Below, one piece after another: positions 1 to 7,325 of a stretch of 64,000 bases of DNA. Source of the stretch: Actinomycetospora soli (GTDB lineage Bacteria > Actinomycetota > Actinomycetes > Mycobacteriales > Pseudonocardiaceae); assembly GCF_021026295.1 (NCBI RefSeq), contig NZ_JAJNDA010000010.1, positions 62,001-126,000 on the forward strand, read 5' to 3'. Each line of letters opens with the position of its first letter. Positions within the stretch are counted from its first letter, which is position 1. A model generated the notes under the pieces. The model had not been told where the DNA came from. It did no database searches and saw only the letters and a list, made by a program, of their open reading frames with translations. Made by a program: the position numbers and the translations under genes.

Positions 1-327
1 GATCTGCGGACGGAGGGTAATAGGAACCCCTGGTACCGCCCACCCCTCCGGGGGCAGGTCACGGTCCGGCTACGACCGTATCTCGAAACGCAGTGTCAGC
101 GGGGTCCGTCGACCGGTGACGGCGCCCGACCCGAACGGGCAGTCGTCCTCGTCGTGATCGACCCGTTTCGTGGTCACGCCGGTCGTCGGGTTCGCCGAAG
201 TGGTGAGGTGCGGATCACAGTGCATCCGCCGGACTGTTGTGCACACTGCGCGATCGGCCGTCACACAGGGTGTGTGAACGTCCGAAATGTGCTGGCCCCC
301 GCCGGTCGACCGGCGCACGCTGCGCCC
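1..327. other. Non-coding left end of the window
   Basis: No supportable gene begins or ends here. Frames that remain open on both strands have no recognisable domain, and the plus-strand one is simply the acetyltransferase frame extended upstream. The only structured element is the dyad at 261-277. Any promoter of the following acetyltransferase should lie in the last 100 bases of this stretch. Confidence 0.6.
261..277. promoter_or_regulatory. Perfect dyad upstream of acetyltransferase
   Basis: TCACACA-GGG-TGTGTGA: 7-bp arms and a 3-base centre, about 50 bases before the start codon of the GNAT gene. The layout suits a dimeric repressor site. No regulator gene is adjacent, so the binding protein is unknown. 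Confidence 0.4.
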
Positions 328-849
328 ATGACCGGCCCACCGCGCCCCCGAGTCACCCTGCGGGTGCTCGACCCCGCCGACGCCGCCGACGTCGCCGCGC
401 TCGTCGCCGCCGCGGTGCACGGCGCGCTGCCCCGTGACGTCATGCCGCCCGACGACGCCCCGGAGCCCGACGAGTGGACGGTCGCGCGGGAGCGGGCCTA
501 CGCGCGCTTCCTGCGGTCGCGTCCGCCGGAGGAGACGTCGTACCTGGTCGTCGAGGGTGTGTCGGTCCTCGGGGTGGCCCGGCTGCGCCACGAGGCCGCG
601 GGCGCGGAGACCGGCGTGTGGCTCGCCCGGTCCGCGCGGGGGCGTGGGATCGGGACGGCCGTGCTGGGCCTGCTCGCCGAGCGCGCGGCCGACGCCGGGG
701 CCGAGCGCCTGCTCGCCGACACGACCGCCGACAACGCCGCGGCCCTGGCCTCCCTGCGCCGCCACCGCGCCGCCCTGCACGAGCAGGGCGGCGAGGTGGC
801 CGCCGTCGTCGAGCTCGGGGCGCTCAGAGGCCGAGGGTCTTCCCGATGA
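328..849 (+). CDS. GNAT family N-acetyltransferase
   Basis: A 173-residue protein of single GNAT-domain length. It probably transfers an acetyl group from acetyl-CoA to an amine; the substrate cannot be read from the sequence. The acetyl-CoA loop is visible as RSARGRGIGTAVL near residues 95-107, followed by a typical final helix-strand region (LLADTTADNAAALASLRRH). The ATG at 328 begins the conserved fold (VTLRVLDPADA) and is preferred over upstream in-frame starts that would add 58 residues of low-complexity sequence. Its last 26 bases overlap the 3' end of the convergent acyl-CoA dehydrogenase gene. Confidence 0.8.
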   Translation: MTGPPRPRVTLRVLDPADAADVAALVAAAVHGALPRDVMPPDDAPEPDEWTVARERAYARFLRSRPPEETSYLVVEGVSVLGVARLRHEAAGAETGVWLARSARGRGIGTAVLGLLAERAADAGAERLLADTTADNAAALASLRRHRAALHEQGGEVAAVVELGALRGRGSSR

Positions 850-1960
850 TGTCGCGCTGGATCTCGCTCGTCCCGCCGTACACCGTCGAGACCACCGAGA
901 GGCGGAGCAGCCGCTCCATGCCGTACTCGGTGGCGTAGCCGTACCCGCCGAGCATCTGCATGCCCTCGAGCGAGAGGTGCTTGGCGAGCTCCGTGGCCTT
1001 GAGCTTCGCCATCGACGCCTCCTTCGGGAACAGCGCCGTCGGGTTCGCGTCGATCGTCGCCGCGGTGTCGTGCACCAGCAGCTTCGTCGCGGCCAGCTCG
1101 GTGGCGTTGTCGGCGATCCGGTGGCGCAGGGCCTGGAAGCTGCCGACCGGCCGGCCGAACTGCCGGCGCTCCTTGACGTAGGCGAGCGTGTCGTCGAACG
1201 CGCGCCGCGCGAGCCCGAGCATGAGCCCGGCGAGGATCATCCGCTCCAGGTTCAGGCCGGCCATGAGCTGGCGCCAGCCCTGGCCCTCGGTGCCGACCAC
1301 CGCGTCGGCGGGCAGGTGGCAGTTCGTGAAGTAGAGGTCGTTGACCTCCTTGCCGCCCATCGTCTCGATGCCGTGGATCTCGAGGCCGTCGACGTCGGTC
1401 GGCACCACGAACATCGTCAGGCCGTCGTGCTTGCCGCCCTCGGTGGAGGTGCGCGCGACGAGCAGGATGTGCGAGGCGATGTGCGCGTTCGAGCACCAGG
1501 TCTTCTGGCCCTCGATGAGCCAGCCGTCCTCGGTCTTCGTGGCCTTGCAGGTCAGGCCGCCGACGTCGGAGCCCGCGCCCGGCTCGGACATCGAGATCGC
1601 CAGCACGTCACCGCGCGAGGTGCCGCCGAGCAGCGTCCGCTTCTGCTCGTCGGAGCCGAACTTCTGGATCGCCGCGGCCGTGATGATCGTGGTGCCGAAG
1701 CCGCCGATCGGGAGGCGGTGGTAGCTGGTCTCCTCGAGGAAGACGAGCAGGTCGGTCATGGAGCCGTCCGCGCCGCCGTACTCCTCGGGCAGCGAGATCC
1801 CGAGCCAGCCCAGGTCGGCGATCTTGCGGTAGACCTCGTCCGAGTGCGGGCCCTCGACGGTGAGCCGGTCCAGGGCGGCCTTGTCCGGCACCTCGCGTCG
1901 GGCGAACTCGGCGATCGCGCCGGCGAACGCGGTCTGCTCCTCGGTGAGCGTGACGGGCAT
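824..1960 (-). CDS. Acyl-CoA dehydrogenase
   Basis: A 378-residue, full-length flavoprotein of the acyl-CoA dehydrogenase family (N-terminal helical, middle beta and C-terminal helical domains). It should oxidise an acyl-CoA to the 2-enoyl-CoA and pass electrons to ETF. Visible motifs are the FAD/substrate stretch ISMSEPGAGSDVGGL near residue 110-125 and the C-terminal YGGTSEIQR from residue 361. Many relatives have YEGT there, with Glu as catalytic base, so the base here is probably elsewhere, as in FadE/isovaleryl-type members. The start is an ATG with AAGGAC upstream. It lies 84 bases downstream of the aldehyde dehydrogenase gene on the same strand, so the two may form an oxidative operon. 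Substrate unknown. Confidence 0.9.
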   Translation of the reverse strand: MPVTLTEEQTAFAGAIAEFARREVPDKAALDRLTVEGPHSDEVYRKIADLGWLGISLPEEYGGADGSMTDLLVFLEETSYHRLPIGGFGTTIITAAAIQKFGSDEQKRTLLGGTSRGDVLAISMSEPGAGSDVGGLTCKATKTEDGWLIEGQKTWCSNAHIASHILLVARTSTEGGKHDGLTMFVVPTDVDGLEIHGIETMGGKEVNDLYFTNCHLPADAVVGTEGQGWRQLMAGLNLERMILAGLMLGLARRAFDDTLAYVKERRQFGRPVGSFQALRHRIADNATELAATKLLVHDTAATIDANPTALFPKEASMAKLKATELAKHLSLEGMQMLGGYGYATEYGMERLLRLSVVSTVYGGTSEIQRDIIGKTLGL

Positions 1961-1969
1961 GCGGGGTCC

Positions 1970-2023
1970 TTCCCGACGGCGGGTGCTTGCGGTCCATCCT
2001 GACTGTTTCTGCGCCCGCCGTCG
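1970..2023. terminator. Inverted repeat between two minus-strand genes
   Basis: CGACGGCGGG at 1974-1983 pairs with CCCGCCGTCG at 2014-2023 across a 30-base loop. It lies between the aldehyde dehydrogenase stop and the acyl-CoA dehydrogenase start. The left arm is part of a TTCCCGACGGCGGGT dispersed 15-mer. There is no U-tract, so it may be a processing or attenuation hairpin instead of a terminator. Confidence 0.35.
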
Positions 2024-2044
2024 AGACCCGGTTCGCCGGGCGGC

Positions 2045-3607
2045 CTACACCTCGGGGTAGCGGCTGTAGCCCGGGAAGTTGCCGTAGAGCGACTCGCCCT
2101 CCGGGCCGACCGACACGGCGTGGACCAACAGCTCGCCGCCGACGAAGGCGCCCTTCCACGACGCGCCCCGGCCGCCGAACGGCTCGTCCTTGTCCCCGCG
2201 CGAGCGGAGCTTGTTGATCCCGACCTTGAACGCCTGGACCTGCTCGGCCATGCGCGCGGCGGAGTCGGTGTCGTCGCAGGCGATCGAGGCCACGAGGGCC
2301 CCGTTCGAGGCGTTCATCTGCGCGAGCAGTTCGGCCTCGGTGTCCACGACCGTGATCGAGTCGATCGGCCCGAACGGCTCCTCGTGCATGAGCCGGGACG
2401 CGCCCGGCGGCGCCAGCAGGGTCACCGGGCCGTGGTAGGCCGAGGTGTCCTGCTCGGGCAGGAACTCGCCGCCGGACAGGCCGCCCCGGTAGAGCGGGAT
2501 CGCGCCGTGGCGCAGGGCCTCGTTCACCGAGTCGTCGAGCTCCTTGGCCTTGGCGGCGGAGATGAGCGGCCCGAAGTCGAGGCCGGGCAGCTCGCCGTCG
2601 GAGGAGGCGAGCGGGTGGCCGAAGCGGATGCCCTGCACCACCGGGAGGTAGGTGGCGAGGAACGAGTCGACCAGCTCGCGCTGCACCACGAACCGCGGGT
2701 AGGCGGTGCAGCGCTGCTTGGCGTACTCGAAGCCCTTCTTGAGCAGCCCGGCGAGGGTCTCCCAGTCGGAGAACTCCCAGATGCCGAAGGTGTTGAGGCC
2801 CTCCTGCTCGAGCATGTGCCGCTTGCCGGTGTCGGCGAGCTGCGCGGCGACCTTGCCGCCGTTGGAGCGGCCGCCGACGAAGGCGAGCGCCCCGATCTCG
2901 GGCGAGCGGATGAGGGCGTCGGACAACGACGACCCGTCGCCGGAGAGCAGCGTCACCGGCAGCCCCTCGCGGGCCATGATCGCGTGGGCCACGGTCAGGC
3001 AGACCGCGCCGCCCTGGGTCGGGGTCTTCGCGACGACCGCGTTGCCCGCCAGGAGCTGCACCAGCTCGGCGTGCACGAGCACGCTCATGGGGTAGTTCCA
3101 GCTGGCGATGTTGCTGACCGGCCCCTCGAGCTGGGTCCGGGACGCCGCGCGACCGTCGCTGTCCCGCGCGAGCATCCCCTCGACCTGCTCGACGTACCAG
3201 CGGCCGCCCTCCAGGCAGCGGTCGACGTCGGCGCACGCGGCCTTCCACGGCTTGCCGATCTCCCAGGCGAGCAGCAGGGCGAGGTCGTCACGCACCGCCT
3301 CCATCCCGTCGATCGCCGCGCTCACCCGCCGCCGGCGCTCGTCGAGGTCGACCGCGCCCCACTCCCGGTGGGCCCGCGCCGACCGCCGGACCGCGTCCTG
3401 CGCGGTCCCCGGATCGACCTTGAGCATCGTGCCGAGGGTGGTGCCGTCGACCGGCGTGGTCTGCGCGGCGGCGGTGCCCACCGCGCGCCACTCGCCGTCG
3501 ATGAGGTTCGCCGGGCCGTCGTCGGCGAACGCCTCCGGCGCCGCCGCGCGCGCCCGCTCGCGTACCGCCGCCCAGCGCGCGTGCTCGGGGACCGTCAGTT
3601 CCGTCAT
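2045..3607 (-). CDS. Aldehyde dehydrogenase family protein
   Basis: A 520-residue NAD(P)-dependent aldehyde dehydrogenase that should oxidise an aldehyde to the acid. The catalytic set is present: WNYP with Asn170, cofactor-binding AKTP (193-196), Glu at 267/269 in MLEQEG, and Cys300 in KQRCTAYPRF. The spacing around the cysteine and the FVGGRSNGG loop are unlike the canonical betaine-aldehyde type and fit the broader phenylacetaldehyde/unclassified branch. The ATG is preceded by GAGAGGA. It is divergent from the TetR gene 109 bases away, whose operator could also touch its promoter. The downstream acyl-CoA dehydrogenase may be co-transcribed. Confidence 0.9.
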   Translation of the reverse strand: MTELTVPEHARWAAVRERARAAAPEAFADDGPANLIDGEWRAVGTAAAQTTPVDGTTLGTMLKVDPGTAQDAVRRSARAHREWGAVDLDERRRRVSAAIDGMEAVRDDLALLLAWEIGKPWKAACADVDRCLEGGRWYVEQVEGMLARDSDGRAASRTQLEGPVSNIASWNYPMSVLVHAELVQLLAGNAVVAKTPTQGGAVCLTVAHAIMAREGLPVTLLSGDGSSLSDALIRSPEIGALAFVGGRSNGGKVAAQLADTGKRHMLEQEGLNTFGIWEFSDWETLAGLLKKGFEYAKQRCTAYPRFVVQRELVDSFLATYLPVVQGIRFGHPLASSDGELPGLDFGPLISAAKAKELDDSVNEALRHGAIPLYRGGLSGGEFLPEQDTSAYHGPVTLLAPPGASRLMHEEPFGPIDSITVVDTEAELLAQMNASNGALVASIACDDTDSAARMAEQVQAFKVGINKLRSRGDKDEPFGGRGASWKGAFVGGELLVHAVSVGPEGESLYGNFPGYSRYPEV

Positions 3608-3681
3608 CTCGGATCCTCTCGTCGACCGCGCTCCATGGTGACCATGGTCACCTCGTGATCGGAACCGCCTCGAGGGACGGG

Positions 3682-3710
3682 GTGACTCGGACCGATCGGT
3701 CCGCTACGGT
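3682..3710 (+). promoter_or_regulatory. tetR promoter with operator filling the spacer
   Basis: A -35-like GTGACT (3682-3687) and a -10 box TACGGT (3705-3710) are 17 bases apart, and the spacer is occupied by the perfect 16-bp palindrome CGGACCGATCGGTCCG (3688-3703). The -10 box ends 6 bases before the ATG at 3717, so the transcript is probably leaderless. A repressor on this site would block RNA polymerase directly, which predicts autorepression by the adjacent TetR protein. Confidence 0.75.
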
Positions 3711-3716
3711 CGTGGC

Positions 3717-4292
3717 ATGCCTCGTCCCCCCGCACCGGGCACCCGGGAACGCATCCTGGGCACCGCCTCCCGGCTCTTCTACGCGCACGGGGTCCGCGGC
3801 GTCGGGATGAACCGGATCATCACCGAGGCGGGGACCGGCAAGAACCTGCTCTACGCGCACTTCCCGACCAAGGACGACCTCGTCGCCGCGTACCTCGACC
3901 GGACGCGCGCCTGGCGGGCGGAGTCGGCCCGGCGCGCCCTCGCCGGGGCGGGTGACGACCCGCGGGAGCAGCTCGTCGCGATCGTCGCCGAGGTCGCCCG
4001 GATCGCCGACCGGCCGGACTTCCGCGGGTGCGCCTTCCGCAACTACCTCGCCGAGGTCCCCGACGGCGGGTCGGCGCCGGCCGCCGTCGCGCGCGAGCAG
4101 CTCGCGGAGAGCCGCGCGACGATCGAGCGGCTGGTGGGCGAGCTCGGCGTCGACGACCCGGCCGGGCTCGCCGAGCAGCTCTGGCTGCTGGTCGACGGCC
4201 TCTACGTCCAGGGCGCCTACCGCGACCGGGACGAGCGGCGGCGCGGTGCCGAGGCCGCGGTCGCGCTCGCCCGCCGGCTCGTCTCCGGCTGA
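3717..4292 (+). CDS. TetR/AcrR family transcriptional repressor
   Basis: A 191-residue regulator. The N-terminal helix-turn-helix is clear: residues about 10-55, with RERILGTASRLFYAHGVRGVG and TGKNLLYAHFPTKDDLVAAYL. The C-terminal ligand domain includes RGCAFRNYLAEVPD, seen in the TetR subgroup that controls small-molecule efflux or reductases. An identical 16-bp palindrome sits in its own promoter and again between it and the MFS exporter gene. It therefore most likely represses both genes and releases DNA when the exported compound binds. The ligand is unknown. Confidence 0.9.
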   Translation: MPRPPAPGTRERILGTASRLFYAHGVRGVGMNRIITEAGTGKNLLYAHFPTKDDLVAAYLDRTRAWRAESARRALAGAGDDPREQLVAIVAEVARIADRPDFRGCAFRNYLAEVPDGGSAPAAVAREQLAESRATIERLVGELGVDDPAGLAEQLWLLVDGLYVQGAYRDRDERRRGAEAAVALARRLVSG

Positions 4293-4324
4293 CCGGTGTC
4301 CGTCCGCCCTGCCGCACGACCGTC

Positions 4325-4340
4325 CGGACCGATCGGTCCG
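4325..4340. promoter_or_regulatory. Second copy of the TetR operator
   Basis: CGGACCGATCGGTCCG, identical over all 16 bases to the palindrome at 3688-3703, lies 33 bases after the tetR stop and 25 bases before the transporter ATG. Two exact copies flanking one TetR gene are strong evidence that they are its operators. Confidence 0.8.
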
Positions 4341-4364
4341 CGACCTGCCCCGAGAGGACCCGCG

Positions 4365-5789
4365 ATGCCCCCGAGACCCGGCCTCGTCCTGCTGATCGCC
4401 TCGGCCGCGGCGTTCCTGTCGAGCCTGGACCTGTTCATCGTCAACATCGCGTTCCCCGACATCCGCGCCGACTTCCCGGGCACCGACCTCGGGCAGATGT
4501 CGTGGATCCTCAACGGCTACACGGTCGTCTTCGCGGCGTTCCTGGCGCTCGCCGGGCGCCTCGCCGACCGCTCCGGGCACAAGCGCGTCTTCCTCGTCGG
4601 TCTCGCCGTGTTCACCGCGGCGTCGGCGGCGTGCGCGGTGGCCCCGACCGTGTGGCTGCTCGTCGCCGCACGGGCGGTGCAGGCCGTCGGCGCGGCGCTC
4701 GTGATGCCGACGTCGCTGTCGCTGCTGCTCGCGGCCTACCCGGCGGAGCGCCGCAGCCACGCGGTCGGCGCCTGGGCCTCGATCGGGGCGGTCGCGGCGG
4801 CGCTCGGTCCGCCGCTGGGCGGGCTGCTCGTCGAGGCGTCGTGGCACTGGGTGTTCCTCGTCAACGTGCCGGTGGGCCTCGTCGCCCTCGTGGCGGGGGC
4901 GCGCGTGCTGCGCGAGTCCGACGTCGCCCGCACCGGCACCCCCGACCTGCTCGGGGCGGTCGCCCTCATCGTCGGGGTCGGCGCCCTGGCCTACGCCCTG
5001 GTGCGGGCGCCCGAGGTCGGGTGGTCCTCGACGTCGGTCGTCGCGGGGTTCGTCGTCGCCGTGGCGGGTCTCGTCGCGGTGGTGCTGCGGTCGCGGCGCC
5101 ACGCGGTGCCGGCGCTCGACCTCGCCGTGGTCCGGGTCCCGGCGGTCGGGTTCGCGGCGCTGACCATGGTCGCGTTCACCACGGCCTTCGCGGGGATGCT
5201 CGTGGTCAACGTGCTGTACCTGACCGGGACGTGGGGCTGGTCGGCGCCGCTCGCGGGGATCGCGCTGAGCCCCGGACCCGCCGTCGTCGTGGTGGTGTCG
5301 CGGCTGGCCGGGCACCTGTCGGCGCGGATCGGGATCGGCCTGACGGCGGCGCTCGGCGCGGTGGCGTTCGCCGCCGGGCCGCTGTGGTGGCTCACCCACC
5401 TCGGCCTGACGCCCGACTACGCCGCCGGGATGCTGCCCGGCCAGCTGCTTACCGGCCTCGGCGTGGGGCTGATCCTGCCGACGCTCTCGTCGGTGGTCGG
5501 CTCGGCGCTGCCCGCGGCGCAGTGGGGCTCGGGCTCGTCGTTGATCAACACCGCGCGGCAGGTCGGCTCGGTGCTGGGCGTGGCGCTGCTGGTGTCGGTG
5601 ATCGGCGTGTCGACGACGGGGCTGCCCTCGGAGTTCGGCGCGGTCCGCGCCGGGTGGTGGCTGCTGGTCTCGGCGGCCGGGGTGGCCGTGGTGCCGGCGC
5701 TCGTCCTCGCGGCGGTCACGCGGCGGCCCGTTCCCGACGTCGGGCGTGGTCCCGTCGTGCGCGACCCCGTGCCGGCCGGCGAGGCGTAG
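4365..5789 (+). CDS. MFS drug exporter, DHA2 (EmrB/QacA-like) type
   Basis: A 474-residue integral membrane transporter of the 14-helix drug:H+ antiporter family, expected to export a hydrophobic compound using the proton gradient. Helix 1 contains SSLDLFIVNIAFPDI (the DxxIVNVAxP motif D1), followed by GRLADRSGHKRVFLVGL (motif A in loop 2-3) and IGAVAAALGPPLGGLL (motif C). The ATG at 4365 has GAGAGGA 8 bases upstream and begins directly before helix 1. A GTG at 4296 would add 23 residues and place the operator inside the gene, so it is rejected. It is controlled with tetR by the shared operator. Confidence 0.9.
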   Translation: MPPRPGLVLLIASAAAFLSSLDLFIVNIAFPDIRADFPGTDLGQMSWILNGYTVVFAAFLALAGRLADRSGHKRVFLVGLAVFTAASAACAVAPTVWLLVAARAVQAVGAALVMPTSLSLLLAAYPAERRSHAVGAWASIGAVAAALGPPLGGLLVEASWHWVFLVNVPVGLVALVAGARVLRESDVARTGTPDLLGAVALIVGVGALAYALVRAPEVGWSSTSVVAGFVVAVAGLVAVVLRSRRHAVPALDLAVVRVPAVGFAALTMVAFTTAFAGMLVVNVLYLTGTWGWSAPLAGIALSPGPAVVVVVSRLAGHLSARIGIGLTAALGAVAFAAGPLWWLTHLGLTPDYAAGMLPGQLLTGLGVGLILPTLSSVVGSALPAAQWGSGSSLINTARQVGSVLGVALLVSVIGVSTTGLPSEFGAVRAGWWLLVSAAGVAVVPALVLAAVTRRPVPDVGRGPVVRDPVPAGEA

Positions 5790-5846
5790 CGGTCCGTGCC
5801 CGTCGATCACCGCGGGTGACCCGGGCCCGGGAGACGTCCCGGAGCT

Positions 5847-5865
5847 CCGGTGCCGACGGCACCGG
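5847..5865. terminator. Hairpin between convergent genes
   Basis: CCGGTGCC-GAC-GGCACCGG: perfect 8-bp stem with a 3-base loop, followed by TTCTC on the plus strand. It lies between the stops of the MFS exporter and the convergent acetyltransferase, so it can serve both directions. Confidence 0.6.
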
Positions 5866-5873
5866 TTCTCCGC

Positions 5874-6353
5874 TCAGATCGCGCGACGCAGCCGCGACTC
5901 CAGGACGGCCGGGTCGCTCGGCAGCGGTCCGCGCTCACCGGTCGCCCGGAACCCGAGCCGGGCGTAGAACCGGCGGGCGCGCTCGTTGCCGTCGACCACC
6001 CACAGCGCGACCGCCCGCGCGCCGTCCCCCCGCGCCCAGCCCAGCACCGCCTCGACCAGGCGCGCCGCCGTCCCGTCCCCGCGGTGCGCCGGCTCCACCC
6101 ACATCCCGACGAGATGGCGGGCGTCCGCGTCGTCCGGGTCGTCGATCCCGACGGCCACGCCGACCACACCGGCCGGGGACCACGCGAGGAACCAGGCGGC
6201 CGTCGTGACCCGCTCGACCCACCCGTCGTCGGGAACGGCCTCCTCGCGGGCGAGCGTGGTGGCGAAGGCGCCCGGGGCGTCGGTGAGGGCGCGGAGCCGC
6301 ACGTCGCGGGCCGCCGCCGCGTCCGCGGCGACCGCCCGGCGGATCGTGATCAC
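5874..6353 (-). CDS. GNAT family N-acetyltransferase
   Basis: A 159-residue single-domain acetyltransferase. The acetyl-CoA loop is VEPAHRGDGTAARLVEAVL (motif A, Arg/Gly-x-Gly near residues 95-105), followed by ALWVVDGNERARRFYARLGFRATG, the typical terminal strand and helix with the Tyr of the GNAT core. The substrate is not deducible. The start is a GTG at 6353 with CAGGA upstream; it begins the fold exactly (ITIRRAVAADA). An exact reverse copy of the 15-mer TTCCCGACGACGGGT lies inside the gene at 6221-6235 and is translated as part of it. It is divergent from the VKOR gene. Confidence 0.85.
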   Translation of the reverse strand: MITIRRAVAADAAAARDVRLRALTDAPGAFATTLAREEAVPDDGWVERVTTAAWFLAWSPAGVVGVAVGIDDPDDADARHLVGMWVEPAHRGDGTAARLVEAVLGWARGDGARAVALWVVDGNERARRFYARLGFRATGERGPLPSDPAVLESRLRRAI

Positions 6354-6479
6354 GGCGTCATCCTGCGGGAGCCGGACGCGTTCACCCGCGTCGGACACGT
6401 CAGGATGAGGATGGGAACCGACGCGGGACGCCGGACGACCGGACCGTCGGAGGCATCGCGTCAGGTGGAGGGGACGAGC

Positions 6480-7199
6480 ATGGCCGAGCACAGCAGGCAC
6501 CGCGGGAGCATCGCGACGGCGGATCCGACGACGCCGCTCGGCGCCGCCGCGCCGCCCCCGGCGGACGCCGCCGAGGTCGACGGGTTCGACGGGTTCGACG
6601 GGTTCGACGACGGCGCCGGCCCGGTCCGCGGGACGGGCTGGGTGCTGCTGGTCGGCGGGCTGGTCGGGCTCGTCGTGTCGATCGTGCTGCTCGTCGAGAA
6701 GCTCGACCTGCTCGCGAACCCGGACTACGTCCCGAGCTGCTCGATCGACCCGGTGCTGTCCTGCGGCACGATCATGAAGACCTGGCAGGCATCGCTGCTC
6801 GGCTTCCCCAACCCGGTGATCGGGCTCGTGACGTTCCCGCTCGTCGTCGTGACCGGTGCGCTCGTGCTCTCGAGGGTCGAGCTGCCGCGCTGGTACTGGC
6901 AGGCCTTCCAGGTCGGCGCGCTCGCCGGGGTCGCGTTCGTGCACTGGCTGATCGCGCAGTCCCTGATCGTCATCCACGCCCTGTGCCCCTACTGCATGGT
7001 CGCCTGGGTCGCCGTCCTCGCGATCTTCTGGTTCACCACGATGCACAACCTGCGCGAGGGCAACCTCGGCGGTGACCCGAGCGGGCCCGTGCTCGTCCGC
7101 CGGCACGGGTGGGGCCTCGCGGCCTGGTACCTGGTGATCGTCGTGGCCGTCGTCGCCTCGTTCCCCGCCTACTTCGGAGCGATGGTCGGGCTCGCCTGA
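6480..7199 (+). CDS. Vitamin K epoxide reductase (VKOR) family protein
   Basis: A 239-residue membrane protein with about five transmembrane helices after a disordered acidic N-terminus. Bacterial VKORs re-oxidise periplasmic DsbA-like proteins and pass electrons to quinone. The active pair is CPYC (Cys169, Cys172), and the shuttle loop has Cys87 and Cys95 (CSIDPVLSCG). The N-terminus holds three tandem 9-bp repeats (GACGGGTTC, 6579-6605) coding DGF three times. The ATG has GGAGGGG upstream. A DsbA-like gene, its probable partner, lies 2.6 kb downstream on the other strand, with copA between them. Confidence 0.9.
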   Translation: MAEHSRHRGSIATADPTTPLGAAAPPPADAAEVDGFDGFDGFDDGAGPVRGTGWVLLVGGLVGLVVSIVLLVEKLDLLANPDYVPSCSIDPVLSCGTIMKTWQASLLGFPNPVIGLVTFPLVVVTGALVLSRVELPRWYWQAFQVGALAGVAFVHWLIAQSLIVIHALCPYCMVAWVAVLAIFWFTTMHNLREGNLGGDPSGPVLVRRHGWGLAAWYLVIVVAVVASFPAYFGAMVGLA

Positions 7200-7325
7200 G
7201 AGCTGCTGCTCCGTCCGGAGGAGTCCGCCGACCGCTCGTCGTCGGGCCGCCCCCGGTGATCGCGCTCCCGTCGGGCAGGGCTCAGGCTCGGCGTTCCCGA
7301 CGACGGGTCTGTCTAGCTTTCCCGC

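Noticed and set aside
3648-5810. 720-codon minus-strand frame opposite tetR and the exporter
   Set aside because: Composition is that of an antisense shadow; tetR and the exporter on the plus strand have clear domains.
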